NCBI GenBank assembly: GCA_030525525.1
Contig: JAUNEN010000006.1
Location: 1,431-35,124, forward strand
DNA from: Erysipelotrichaceae bacterium
GTDB taxonomy: Bacteria > Bacillota_I > Bacilli_A > Erysipelotrichales > Erysipelotrichaceae
Reading direction: 5' to 3'
DNA length: 33,694 nt
Positions within the stretch are counted from its first letter, which is position 1; each line of letters begins with the position of its first letter. The notes under the pieces are model-generated. The model saw only the letters and a list, made by a program, of their open reading frames with translations, ran no database searches and had not been told where the DNA came from. The position numbers and the translations under genes were made by a program. Shown piece by piece: positions 17,801 to 26,624 of the stretch.

Positions 17801-19720
17801 ATGGCAAATAAGTACGATGAAGGAAGTATCCAGATTCTGGAAGGACTTGAAGCGGTCAGAAAAAGACCGGGTATGTATATCGGATCGACAGACACTCACG
17901 GTCTGCATCATCTCATCTGGGAGATTGTAGACAACGCAGTGGATGAAGCGATCAACGGCTTCGGCAAGAAGATTTCAATCACACTGGAAGCCGACGGAAG
18001 TGTCACTGTCAGTGACGAAGGCAGAGGTATGCCGACCGGCATGCACGCTTCCGGAAAGAATACACTTGAAGTCATTTTCACTGTGCTTCATGCCGGCGGC
18101 AAATTCACTTCTTCAGGCGGCTATAAAACAGCCGGCGGACTGCATGGGGTCGGCGCCTCGGTTGTCAATGCGTTAAGTGAATGGCTGAGTGTGGAAGTGG
18201 CGCATGACGGCGAACTTGTCAGAATGGAATTTGCCAACGGCGGCAAGAAAGTCGGAAAGCTGCAGAAGCTCGGCAAGACAAACCGCACCGGTTCCACCGT
18301 CCGTTTCAAGCCGGATGCGAAGATCTTCTCCACAACCGAATTCCGCTTTGACAAGGTCTGCGAAAGAGCGCGTGAAGAAGCATTCCTGCTTTCAGGCATC
18401 TCACTGATTGTGTCTGACAAGCGCGGCAAAAAAGCACAGACGGAAACATATCTCTATTCAGACGGTCTGATTTCATTCCTTGAATATCTTCATGAAGACC
18501 GCAACCCTCTGATGAGTCCGGTCAAGTTCTCGGGAGATGCCCAGGGCATTCATGTTGATGCGGCATTCCAGTATACGGATGATTATCAGGAGAATACATA
18601 CAGCTTTGTCAATCTGGTCAGAACGATGGACGGCGGCACGCATGAAGTCGGCTTCAAGACCGCTTTTACCAAGGCAGTCAATGATTATGCAAGAAAGTAC
18701 GGCCTGCTGAAAGAAAAGGACAAGAATCTTGAAGGCAGCGATGTCAGAGAAGGCCTGACCACCATTCTTGCCGTATCCGTACCTGAAGAAATCCTGCAGT
18801 TTGAAGGACAGACCAAAGGAAAGCTCGGTACCCCGCAGGCAAAGAATGCAGTCGATGCTGTTGTCGCAGACAGACTTTCCTACTGGCTGGAGGAAAACCG
18901 CACCCAGTCGGATATGCTGATCAGAAAGATGCTCAAGGCATCCCTTGCCCGTGAAGCAGCCCGCAAGGCACGCGAAGAAGCACGCAAGGGCAAACGGGTC
19001 GGCAAAGGCGAGAAGGTGCTTTCCGGCAAGCTGGCACCTGCCCAGACAAAAGACAGCCGCATCAAAGAACTGTTCTTAGTCGAGGGTGATTCCGCCGGCG
19101 GCAGCGCAAAGCAGGGAAGAGATTCCCATTACCAGGCAATTCTGCCTTTGCGCGGAAAGGTTCTGAATACAGAAAAATGCTCACTCAGTGATATTGAGAA
19201 AAACGAAGAGCTCAATACACTGATCTATACACTGGGCGCCGGGGTCGGACCCGACTTTGATTATGAAGAATCAAACTACGGCAAAGTCATCATCATGACC
19301 GATGCCGACGATGACGGCAGCCACATCCAGATTCTTCTGCTCACATTCTTCTACCGCTATATGAGACCGCTCATTGAACACGGCATGGTCTATATCGCTT
19401 TGCCGCCTCTGTACCGTGTTTCCAAAGGAAAGACGATGGAATACTGCTATACGGATGAAGAGCTCGATGCATTAAGAAAGAAGCTCGGCAAAGTCGAAAT
19501 TCAGCGCTACAAGGGTCTGGGTGAAATGAATGCGACGCAGTTATGGGAAACAACCATGGATCCCGCCAGCCGCACACTGATCAGAGTCGGCATTGAAGAC
19601 GGCGTCAAGGCGGAGCGCAGGGTTTCCGTATTGATGGGCGAAAAGGCAGAGCGCAGAAGAGAGTGGATTGAAAACAATGTCTCCTTCACACTTGAGGATG
19701 ACTTCATGGTGAATCAGTAA
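17801..19720 (+). CDS. parE: DNA topoisomerase IV subunit B
   Basis: 639 residues, the ATPase subunit of topoisomerase IV, which decatenates daughter chromosomes. The GHKL ATP site is seen as EIVDNAVDEA (Asn45, Glu49), SDEGRGMP (71-78) and GGLHGVGASVVNALS; the TOPRIM domain as VEGDSAGGSAKQGRD and DADDDGSHI; QRYKGLGEMN near the C-terminus. It lacks the extra insert of proteobacterial GyrB. The ATG at 17801 follows GGAGA; the open frame extends upstream but homology begins here (MANKYDEGSIQILEGLEAVRKRP is the standard start). Its TAA shares an A with the parC ATG, so the two subunits are translationally coupled. Confidence 0.96.
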   Translation: MANKYDEGSIQILEGLEAVRKRPGMYIGSTDTHGLHHLIWEIVDNAVDEAINGFGKKISITLEADGSVTVSDEGRGMPTGMHASGKNTLEVIFTVLHAGGKFTSSGGYKTAGGLHGVGASVVNALSEWLSVEVAHDGELVRMEFANGGKKVGKLQKLGKTNRTGSTVRFKPDAKIFSTTEFRFDKVCERAREEAFLLSGISLIVSDKRGKKAQTETYLYSDGLISFLEYLHEDRNPLMSPVKFSGDAQGIHVDAAFQYTDDYQENTYSFVNLVRTMDGGTHEVGFKTAFTKAVNDYARKYGLLKEKDKNLEGSDVREGLTTILAVSVPEEILQFEGQTKGKLGTPQAKNAVDAVVADRLSYWLEENRTQSDMLIRKMLKASLAREAARKAREEARKGKRVGKGEKVLSGKLAPAQTKDSRIKELFLVEGDSAGGSAKQGRDSHYQAILPLRGKVLNTEKCSLSDIEKNEELNTLIYTLGAGVGPDFDYEESNYGKVIIMTDADDDGSHIQILLLTFFYRYMRPLIEHGMVYIALPPLYRVSKGKTMEYCYTDEELDALRKKLGKVEIQRYKGLGEMNATQLWETTMDPASRTLIRVGIEDGVKAERRVSVLMGEKAERRREWIENNVSFTLEDDFMVNQ

Positions 19721-22227
19721 TGGCTAAGAAAAAGACGATCGAAGATAAAACTAAATACAGAGATGAGCTTCTGGAAGATATCATGGGGGCGGGTTTTGGC
19801 AGATATGCCAAGGCAATCATCCAGGAACGTGCGCTTCCCGATGCCAGAGACGGCCTGAAGCCGGTTCAGAGAAGAATCCTCTATGCGATGTATCATGACG
19901 GCAATACGTGGGATCATCCTTACCGCAAAAGCGCCAAGACAGTCGGCCTTGTCATCGGTAACTATCATCCCCATGGCGACTCCAGCGTCTATGATGCAAT
20001 GGTCAGAATGAGTCAGGACTGGAAAGTCAGACTCCCTCTGATTGACATGCACGGAAACAACGGTTCCATCGATGACGACCCGGCAGCTGCGATGCGTTAT
20101 ACCGAAGTCAGACTTGCCAAAGTGACCCAGGTCATGGAGGACGATCTTGACAAGAATACGGTTGAGATGGCACCGAACTTTGACGATACCGAAACCGAAC
20201 CGACAGTTCTGCCGGTTCCTTTCCCGGTTATGCTGGTCAATGGGGCAACCGGTATTGCGGCAGGCTATGCGACCAACATGCCTCCCCACAACATGAACGA
20301 AGCAGTCGATGCGGCAATCTACCGCATTCAGAATCCCGAATGCACACTCACAGATCTCATGGATATCATGCCCGGTCCCGATTTCCCGACCGGCGGCATT
20401 GTGCAGGGAGAAGCAGGCATCCGTGAAGCATTTGAAACCGGAAAAGGAAGAATCGTCATCCGTTCAAAATGCGAAATTGTCGATGCCAAAACAATGAAGC
20501 AGATCATCATCACGGAAATTCCGTATGAAGTTGTCAAAGGACAGCTGGTCAGAAAGATGGATGAAATCCGTGCATCACGTGATATCGACGGCATTCTGGA
20601 TGTCCGTGATGAATCCGACCGCAACGGCATGCGCATTGTGGTTGATGTCAAAAAGGAAGCGGATGCGAATCTGATTCTGAATTATTTCTATAAGAATACA
20701 GACCTTCAGGTCTATTATTCATACAACAACGTTGCAATCATCGATAAGCGTCCCGTACAGGTCGGTTTGATCGGTTTGCTGGATGCATTCATTGATTTCC
20801 GCAAGGAAGTGGTACTGAGACGCTCAAGATATGAGCTTGACCGCATGGAGAAGAGAATCCATATCATCGAAGGTCTGATGAAAGCAGTCTCCATCCTTGA
20901 TGAAGTGATCAGGATTATCCGCGCTTCAAAGGATAAGGCGGATGCGAAGAAAAACCTGATGAAGGAATTCGGCTTTGATGAACCGCAGGCCGAAGCAATC
21001 GTGTCCCTGCGTCTTTACAGACTGTCCAATACGGACATCACCATTCTGCGCAATGAGTTTGCCGAGCTTGTCAACAAAATCGAAGAGACAAAGGCAATCA
21101 TTGAAAATCAGAATGTTCTGCATTCCGTGATCATCAAAGAGTTAAGGGCAGTCAAGAAAGAATATGCAACGCCAAGAAGAACCCTGATTCAGTCTGAAGT
21201 GGAAAACATCGTGATCGACAGAGCACGCATGGTTACCAACGAACGGGTTGTTGCGACTGTTTCAAAAGACGGCTATGTCAAGCGTGTTTCATTACGCTCC
21301 TACAATGCGTCCAACGGCAGTGAAACCGGCCTCAAGGCAGGGGATACACTCATCGGTGTGATCGAATGCGATACAGTTGATACATTATTGCTGTTTACGA
21401 GCAAGGGAAATTATGCATCTCTTCCTGTCTGGCAGATTGAGGAAGGCAAATGGAAGGATATCGGCACCCATCTCAACAAGAACATCCGCATTGACGGCGA
21501 TGACAAGATCGTAAATGCAATCATCGTCAAGGATTTCAATACATGGGCGTGGATTGTCACATTCTCAGATGGCGGTCAGGTCAAAAAGACACCGGTATCC
21601 GGCTGGCAGGTTGAGCGCAATTCAAAGGTGATGACAGCCATGAATCTGCCAAGAGGCACGTCTTTGATCAATGCGGCACTCGCCTATGACGGCCAGCAGG
21701 TTCTGATGGTTTCCAAAGAAGGATTTGCCTACAGATATTCCATCGATGAAGTGCCTTCCACCGGCGTCAAGTCAAAAGGCGTCAAGGCGATGACACTTGG
21801 CAAAGGGGATTCAACAGGCTATGGATGTGTGATCAGCACTGACGCATCAAGCATTCTGTTTGTGACGGATCAGGGTGCCATGAAGCGGGTCAGACTTTCC
21901 GAAATTCCGGAAGGGGCGCGTCCGGCCAAGGGCAATCTCATCTGCCGCAAACTCAAGACCAATCCGACAAAGACCGTGCTTGCAGAACCTGCTTACAGCG
22001 GTCAGGAGTTCACATTCTTCGATGGCGAAATCCAGACAATCCGCAGTGCGGATATTCCGCTCAAGCCGCGCGATGCAGGCTACTCTGCGCCGCTTGTCTT
22101 AAAGAACGGATGGTCGCTCAGAAAAGGAATTGAGGAATGCCGTATTATCGACATTCCGGCTGATGCCGAAAACAGAATTCATGATGATATTGAAAAGCTG
22201 AGTCTTTTCGATGAGGAGGATTCCTGA
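19720..22227 (+). CDS. parC: DNA topoisomerase IV subunit A
   Basis: 835 residues, the breakage-reunion subunit that works with ParE. The catalytic tyrosine is Tyr127 in AAAMRYTE. The quinolone region reads HPHGDSSVYDAMVRMSQ with Ser88 and Asp92 at the positions of E. coli Ser80 and Glu84; both are the susceptible-type residues for Firmicutes. The C-terminal 330 residues are the beta-pinwheel (repeats such as GYVKRVSLRSYNAS, GGQVKKTPVSGW, GAMKRVRLSEIPEG). It overlaps parE by one base and the yqeH start by one base (TGATG). Assignment to ParC rather than GyrA rests on the pairing with parE and the absence of a GyrA box. Confidence 0.95.
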   Translation: MAKKKTIEDKTKYRDELLEDIMGAGFGRYAKAIIQERALPDARDGLKPVQRRILYAMYHDGNTWDHPYRKSAKTVGLVIGNYHPHGDSSVYDAMVRMSQDWKVRLPLIDMHGNNGSIDDDPAAAMRYTEVRLAKVTQVMEDDLDKNTVEMAPNFDDTETEPTVLPVPFPVMLVNGATGIAAGYATNMPPHNMNEAVDAAIYRIQNPECTLTDLMDIMPGPDFPTGGIVQGEAGIREAFETGKGRIVIRSKCEIVDAKTMKQIIITEIPYEVVKGQLVRKMDEIRASRDIDGILDVRDESDRNGMRIVVDVKKEADANLILNYFYKNTDLQVYYSYNNVAIIDKRPVQVGLIGLLDAFIDFRKEVVLRRSRYELDRMEKRIHIIEGLMKAVSILDEVIRIIRASKDKADAKKNLMKEFGFDEPQAEAIVSLRLYRLSNTDITILRNEFAELVNKIEETKAIIENQNVLHSVIIKELRAVKKEYATPRRTLIQSEVENIVIDRARMVTNERVVATVSKDGYVKRVSLRSYNASNGSETGLKAGDTLIGVIECDTVDTLLLFTSKGNYASLPVWQIEEGKWKDIGTHLNKNIRIDGDDKIVNAIIVKDFNTWAWIVTFSDGGQVKKTPVSGWQVERNSKVMTAMNLPRGTSLINAALAYDGQQVLMVSKEGFAYRYSIDEVPSTGVKSKGVKAMTLGKGDSTGYGCVISTDASSILFVTDQGAMKRVRLSEIPEGARPAKGNLICRKLKTNPTKTVLAEPAYSGQEFTFFDGEIQTIRSADIPLKPRDAGYSAPLVLKNGWSLRKGIEECRIIDIPADAENRIHDDIEKLSLFDEEDS

Positions 22228-23273
22228 TGAGATGCAAAGGCTGCGGGGCAGAGCTGCAGTATGCAGATAAAACAAAGAGCGGATACAGCCCGAAGGAAGG
22301 CAGTGAATACTGTCAGAGATGTTTCCGCTTAAGCCACTATGGCGATCTGATGATTTCCATGAAAACAGGAATCGATCCCTATGAAGTCATCCGGAAAGTC
22401 GAACAGATGAAATGCACGGTGCTCTGGGTTGTTGATCTGTTTGATTTTGAAGCAGGGATGATTGACGGTCTGAACAAAAGACTTGCGGACAAAAAGATCA
22501 TCATGGCTGCGACCAAACGCGACCTTTTGCCGGAAACTCTTTCCGATGACAAGGCCGCAAGATTCGTCTTTTCAAGATTAAAGGATCTCGGCATCCATAT
22601 CGACACATTGATACTCACCAGCCGCAAGGATCAGGAAGCGATCGAAGAAATCCGCAGAGTTGTGAAAGAAACTTCCGAAGGACTTCCCTGTGCCGTGATC
22701 GGCAAGGCAAACTCCGGCAAGAGCACACTGCTCAACTGCCTTGGCAGAAACGAGCAGCTGACGGTTTCAAGATATCCGGGCACAACGCTGGATTTCAATG
22801 AAATCAATATCGACGGCCAGATTTACATCGATACACCCGGTATTGAAGTCGAAAAGTCGATGTTAATGGCGGCGGATGAAAAAGATCTGTCATCATTTGT
22901 TCCTGCCAGGCGCATCAAGCCGGCAGTCTATCAGCTCAAGGGAAATCAATCGTTCTCTCTGGGCGGGCTGGCAAGGATTGATCTTTCGGATTGTGAAAAG
23001 GCAAGCTGCGTCTTCTATCTTTCCGATGCACTCGAGGTTCACCGCTCGAAAACCGAAAAAACCGATGAACTCTGGCAGAAGCATTACGGAAGAATGCTGA
23101 AGCCCGTACCGGTGAAAAAAGAATTTGCAGTTTCAAGAAAACGCAAGGATTTGGATAAAATTGATATCGTGATTGACGGCCTTGGCTGGGCGTGCATCTC
23201 GGGAAATGTTTCCGTGATCACTGTCCATGTGCCCAAAGGCGTCAATGTCACATACAGAAAGGCGATGCTGTAA
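22227..23273 (+). CDS. yqeH: Circularly permuted ribosome-biogenesis GTPase
   Basis: 348 residues. An N-terminal zinc finger (CKGCG ... YCQRCF) precedes a GTPase domain with permuted motif order: G4-like ATKRD near residue 95, then G1 GKANSGKST near 158, G2 and G3 DTPG. This order is diagnostic of YqeH/RbfA-like cpGTPases that act in 30S subunit assembly. The C-terminal part holds the RNA/protein binding region typical of the family. Start overlaps the parC stop; the stop TAA overlaps the yhbY ATG. Cytosolic, on the pre-ribosome. Confidence 0.94.
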   Translation: MRCKGCGAELQYADKTKSGYSPKEGSEYCQRCFRLSHYGDLMISMKTGIDPYEVIRKVEQMKCTVLWVVDLFDFEAGMIDGLNKRLADKKIIMAATKRDLLPETLSDDKAARFVFSRLKDLGIHIDTLILTSRKDQEAIEEIRRVVKETSEGLPCAVIGKANSGKSTLLNCLGRNEQLTVSRYPGTTLDFNEINIDGQIYIDTPGIEVEKSMLMAADEKDLSSFVPARRIKPAVYQLKGNQSFSLGGLARIDLSDCEKASCVFYLSDALEVHRSKTEKTDELWQKHYGRMLKPVPVKKEFAVSRKRKDLDKIDIVIDGLGWACISGNVSVITVHVPKGVNVTYRKAML

Positions 23274-23560
23274 TGTTAACTACAAAACAGAAAGTATATC
23301 TCAGAAGTCTTGCCCAGACTGAAAAACCTGTCTTTCAGATCGGACATGACGGAATCAGCGACAACCTGATCAAAACGGTATCCGACTATCTGAAAAAGCA
23401 TGAGCTTGTCAAGATCAGTGTTCTCAAAAACAATGACGGCGATCTCAAGGAAACCGCTTTTGATCTGGCAATGATGACAAAGAGCGAATGCATTCAGGTC
23501 ATCGGCCGTCAGATCGTTCTTTACAGGCGCTCCAAAGAGCCTAAGATCATTCTGCCATGA
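23273..23560 (+). CDS. yhbY: YhbY/CRM-domain RNA-binding protein
   Basis: 95 residues: a single CRS1-YhbY domain (TTKQKVYLRSLAQTEKPVFQIGHDGISDN, then HELVKISVLKN), which binds rRNA during large-subunit assembly. The QIGHDGI loop corresponds to the conserved GxxG loop region. It is nearly the usual 97-residue length. The start at 23273 overlaps the yqeH TAA; a longer open frame upstream is inside yqeH and unsupported. The conserved Firmicute order yqeH-(aroE)-yhbY-nadD-yqeK-rsfS is kept except that aroE is absent and nadD is reduced (see the next gene). Confidence 0.93.
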   Translation: MLTTKQKVYLRSLAQTEKPVFQIGHDGISDNLIKTVSDYLKKHELVKISVLKNNDGDLKETAFDLAMMTKSECIQVIGRQIVLYRRSKEPKIILP

Positions 23561-24357
23561 ACAATATCCTGACTGCTCCCTTTGATCCGGTATCGGAAGC
23601 AGAATTAAAGACGATCAGACAGTACAGGAAAGATCATCATATCCGTGAGATTTATCTGGCTGTCAAAGAAGAAGGGATTCTCGACCGTAAGACACGGACG
23701 GAGCTTTTGAAAAAAGCGGTCAGAGCGTATCAGCATATTCATGTCATTGATCATGCAGAAGGCGCTTATGAGATTGAACCGTCTGATGAAAAAGAAATCC
23801 GTGAAGGCCTTTATTGCAAAGCTGCTTGTTCAATCCGGAGCGATCTTCTGAATGAAGGATATTATCTTGATGAGACAGCAAAGCATATGTGCAATGCCCA
23901 CCGCTATGCACATACAAAAGGCGTTGCCGCTACTGCTGTCTGGCTTGCCCGGATTCATCATCTTGATGAAAAGAAAGCATATGTCATGGGAATGCTGCAT
24001 GATATCACCAAAGCATTCAGCGATGAGAAAAATGAAAAGATCATCCGCATTTACAAGCCTGAATGGCTTGAAGTTTCCCCGAAAGTCTGGCACAGTTATA
24101 CCGCAGTGATCTATGCAAAGCAGAATATGTGCCTGAATGATCAGGAGATTGCATATGCTCTGGAACATCATACGATCGGCGACGGAAAAACGGATTATGC
24201 GGCTTTGCTGTATATTGCCGATAAAATTGAACCGGGACGCGGCTATGATGTGAGCAGACAGAAGAAAGCAGCAGCTGAAAATCTGAAAAAAGCTGCAGAA
24301 ATGATCCGCGAAGAATCAAAAGCATATATACTGAAAACGGAGGGAATTCATGTCTGA
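23557..24357 (+). CDS. yqeK: YqeK-type HD hydrolase with remnant NadD-like N-terminus
   Basis: 266 residues. The C-terminal 180 are an HD domain of the YqeK family, diadenosine tetraphosphate hydrolases: His119 in HRYAHTKG, His148-Asp149 in MLHDITK, WHSYTA, EHHTIG and IADKIEPGR give the metal ligands in the expected order. The first 80 residues resemble a shortened nicotinate-mononucleotide adenylyltransferase: PFDPV near residue 8 matches the FDP(I/V) of NadD, but the following HxGH catalytic motif is replaced by SEAE and most of the fold is missing. So Ap4A hydrolase activity is likely, NadD activity is not. It overlaps yhbY by 4 nt and rsfS by 8 nt. Confidence 0.85.
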   Translation: MNNILTAPFDPVSEAELKTIRQYRKDHHIREIYLAVKEEGILDRKTRTELLKKAVRAYQHIHVIDHAEGAYEIEPSDEKEIREGLYCKAACSIRSDLLNEGYYLDETAKHMCNAHRYAHTKGVAATAVWLARIHHLDEKKAYVMGMLHDITKAFSDEKNEKIIRIYKPEWLEVSPKVWHSYTAVIYAKQNMCLNDQEIAYALEHHTIGDGKTDYAALLYIADKIEPGRGYDVSRQKKAAAENLKKAAEMIREESKAYILKTEGIHV

Positions 24358-24703
24358 ACTTCTTGATATTGTATTAAAGACACTTGATGAAAAACTCGGC
24401 GAAGATATCGTCACGATTGATATGAGCGGCGCCAGCGCATTCTGTGATTATTTTGTGGTTGTAACTGCAAGAAATGTCCGCCATGCCCAGTCTCTGGCAG
24501 AGTTTACCGAACAGGCAGCTGCCAAAGCCGGCTATGATGTGCGTGTGCGTGAAGGTGAAAAAGACAGCACCTGGGTGCTTGTCGACCTGCATGATGTCAT
24601 CGTCCATATCTTTACTGATGAAACCAGAAAAACTTACCGTCTGGAGTCGCTGTGGGGCGATCAGCCTCAGAAGCGCTACACTTCGGATGCAGCAGCACTT
24701 TAA
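24350..24703 (+). CDS. rsfS: Ribosome silencing factor
   Basis: 117 residues, the RsfS/Iojap family. Characteristic blocks are DIVTIDMSGASAFCDYFVVVTARNVRHAQSLAE and DSTWVLVDLHDVIVHIFTDETRKTYRLESLWGD. It binds uL14 on the large subunit and blocks subunit joining when growth slows. The ATG lies within the last codons of yqeK (8-nt overlap). It ends the operon: its stop codon lies in the loop of a terminator hairpin. Confidence 0.95.
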   Translation: MSELLDIVLKTLDEKLGEDIVTIDMSGASAFCDYFVVVTARNVRHAQSLAEFTEQAAAKAGYDVRVREGEKDSTWVLVDLHDVIVHIFTDETRKTYRLESLWGDQPQKRYTSDAAAL

Positions 24704-24718
24704 TCAGTGCTGTTTTTT
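24693..24718 (+). terminator. Terminator embedded in the rsfS stop codon
   Basis: Stem CAGCAC / GTGCTG (extended by G-T and A-T), loop TTTAATCA containing the TAA, then six T. Marks the end of the parE-rsfS transcript. Confidence 0.82.
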
Positions 24719-24732
24719 GAATCGGAGGAATC

Positions 24733-25545
24733 ATGATTGCGGAAATTATCAGCGTCGGCACCGAACTGCTTCTTGGAAATATCGTCAATACCAATGCTCA
24801 GTATATTTCAAAGCAGCTGGCCGATCTTGGCATTGAGGTGCATTTTCAGACTACAGTCGGCGACAATCCACAAAGAATCAGATCGGTGCTTGATATTGCC
24901 TACAGCAGGGCAGATCTCTGCATCCTGACCGGGGGACTTGGACCGACAAAGGATGACATTACAAGAGAAATGATCATTGCTTACTTCAATAAAAAACCGG
25001 TGGTTGATGAGGTAAGCGTAAAAATGATGGGAAAAAGACTGAATGAAATCACGGATGAAACACTGCGGCAAAGCCTTCTGAAGTGTGCAGTCGTACCGTC
25101 TGAATCCATCATCATGCATAACCATAACGGCCTTTCACCCGGATCGATCATGGAGGATCAGGGCAGAAGGTGTATCCTGCTGCCGGGTGTGCCGAAGGAA
25201 ATGAAGCCGATGTTTGAGGAATATGTCATTCCTTATCTCAGAAAGCTTTCCGATCAGGTTTTACTCTCGGTTGATATCAAGCTTCTTGATTTTGAGCATG
25301 CTTCGGTGGAAGCAGTCGGCGAAGCACCGGTTGCGGCGCGTCTTGGTTCACTGCTCGATCATGTGAATCCGACCGTTGCGACCTATATCAAAGATGACGG
25401 AAATCTGATCCGTGTCACAGCGAAAGCAAAGGATGAAGAAAGCGCAATGAAGATGATTGAGCCGGTTGTCGAAAAGTGCATCGAAGCAATCGGAAAGCAA
25501 TATGTTCAATCGGTAAAGAAAGAGGAAAAAGCATGGAATATGTAA
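24733..25545 (+). CDS. cinA: CinA N-terminal (MoaB/MogA-like) domain protein, truncated
   Basis: 270 residues. The MoCF-biosynthesis fold is clear: MIAEIISVGTELLLGNIVNTN and ILTGGLGPTKDDITREM, then LLPGVPKEM and the KOW-like linker DGNLIRVTAKAKD. Full CinA (about 410) also has a C-terminal nicotinamide-nucleotide amidase (PncC) domain; here the frame stops after VKKEEKAWNM, inside the first codons of the next gene. So only the ADP-ribose pyrophosphatase-type half remains. GGAGG lies upstream of ATG. It sits after the rsfS terminator. Single-domain CinA proteins exist, so it may still work. Confidence 0.85.
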   Translation: MIAEIISVGTELLLGNIVNTNAQYISKQLADLGIEVHFQTTVGDNPQRIRSVLDIAYSRADLCILTGGLGPTKDDITREMIIAYFNKKPVVDEVSVKMMGKRLNEITDETLRQSLLKCAVVPSESIIMHNHNGLSPGSIMEDQGRRCILLPGVPKEMKPMFEEYVIPYLRKLSDQVLLSVDIKLLDFEHASVEAVGEAPVAARLGSLLDHVNPTVATYIKDDGNLIRVTAKAKDEESAMKMIEPVVEKCIEAIGKQYVQSVKKEEKAWNM

Positions 25546-26498
25546 AACTCGGAAATTCAGATCTCTCTGTTTCAAGAATTGCAGTCGGCGGCATGTCATT
25601 CGGAAAGCCATCCGAAGAATTTCATTTATGGACGCTGCCGTATGAAGAGACAAAAGAAATGATTTCATTTGCATATGATACAGGTGTCAATTTTATCGAT
25701 ACAGCCAACCAATACTCCGGGGGCACAAGTGAAGAATTCATCGGAAGGGCAATCAGGGAACTCGGGATTCCGAGAGATAAAATCGTTCTTGCGTCAAAGG
25801 TCTATTTCAATGAAGGCAAGCTCAGCCGCAAAGCAATTTTAAGAGAAATCGAAGGCAGTCTTGAAAGACTCCGGACGGATTATCTTGATCTCTATCAGGT
25901 TCACCGCTTTGATTATGACACGCCTATTGAAGAGACCATGGAAACACTTGATGAGCTTGTCAAAGCAGGCAAGGTCAGAGCGCTTGGCGCTTCGGCAATG
26001 TACGGATATCAGTTCCATAACATGCAGCTGGCAGCGGAGGCCAACGGCTTCACAAAATTTGTGAGTCTTCAGAATCACTACAATCTTCTTTACAGAGAAG
26101 ATGAAAGGGAACTGATCCCGGTTGCGAAGCAGTATGGCGTTTCATTGATTCCTTACAGTCCTCTGGCGGGAGGGCATCTGTCCCATTCCTCATGGCTTAC
26201 CGATTCAAGAAGAAGCCGGAGTGACCGGATGTCGGCTGCCAAATACAATCCGACGAAGGATCAGGATATTCTGATTGTTGAACGGGTGAAGGAGCTCAGT
26301 GAAAAATATCAGGTTTCGATGAGTGTGATTTCACTTGCCTGGCTTTATGCAAAAGGAGTCAGCGCACCGATTGTCGGCGCAACCAAAAAAGAACATTTTG
26401 CAGATGCCGCAACAGCATATCAGCTGAAGCTCACAGATGAGGACATCGCTTATCTGGAAGAGCTGTATCTGCCTCATAAAGTGCAGGGAGCACGATGA
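25533..26498 (+). CDS. Aldo/keto reductase
   Basis: 321 residues, NADPH-dependent TIM-barrel oxidoreductase. The tetrad is visible: Asp56 (FIDTAN), Tyr61, Lys89 (ASKV) and His124 (QVHRFD). GGMSFG near the N-terminus and VGATKKEHFADA near the C-terminus fit the YhdN/AKR11-12 type that acts on aldehydes or ketones. The start at 25533 has AAAGAGG upstream and overlaps the end of cinA by 13 nt, so the two genes may be coupled. It is the first of five AKR genes. A terminator follows. Confidence 0.9.
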   Translation: MEYVKLGNSDLSVSRIAVGGMSFGKPSEEFHLWTLPYEETKEMISFAYDTGVNFIDTANQYSGGTSEEFIGRAIRELGIPRDKIVLASKVYFNEGKLSRKAILREIEGSLERLRTDYLDLYQVHRFDYDTPIEETMETLDELVKAGKVRALGASAMYGYQFHNMQLAAEANGFTKFVSLQNHYNLLYREDERELIPVAKQYGVSLIPYSPLAGGHLSHSSWLTDSRRSRSDRMSAAKYNPTKDQDILIVERVKELSEKYQVSMSVISLAWLYAKGVSAPIVGATKKEHFADAATAYQLKLTDEDIAYLEELYLPHKVQGAR

Positions 26499-26512
26499 TA
26501 TTATAGGTTTCA

Positions 26513-26538
26513 GGAACGGTGAACATCCGTTCCTTTTC
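26513..26538 (+). terminator. Terminator after the first AKR
   Basis: Perfect seven-base stem GGAACGG / CCGTTCC, loop TGAACAT, tail TTTTC. Confidence 0.8.
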
Positions 26539-26574
26539 ATAAGTTTCGCTAATGTACCGGTTCAGAAGGAAGAA

Positions 26575-26603
26575 TTGTTTCGTCTTTCTCTTCTGATTAC
26601 CAT
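26575..26603 (+). promoter_or_regulatory. Possible promoter for the NTF2/cyclophilin/flavodoxin operon
   Basis: TTGTTT, 17 bases, TACCAT, ending 21 bases before the ATG at 26625. Each box is only a partial match. Confidence 0.35.
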
Positions 26604-26624
26604 AAAACCTGAGGCAGGAATGTT

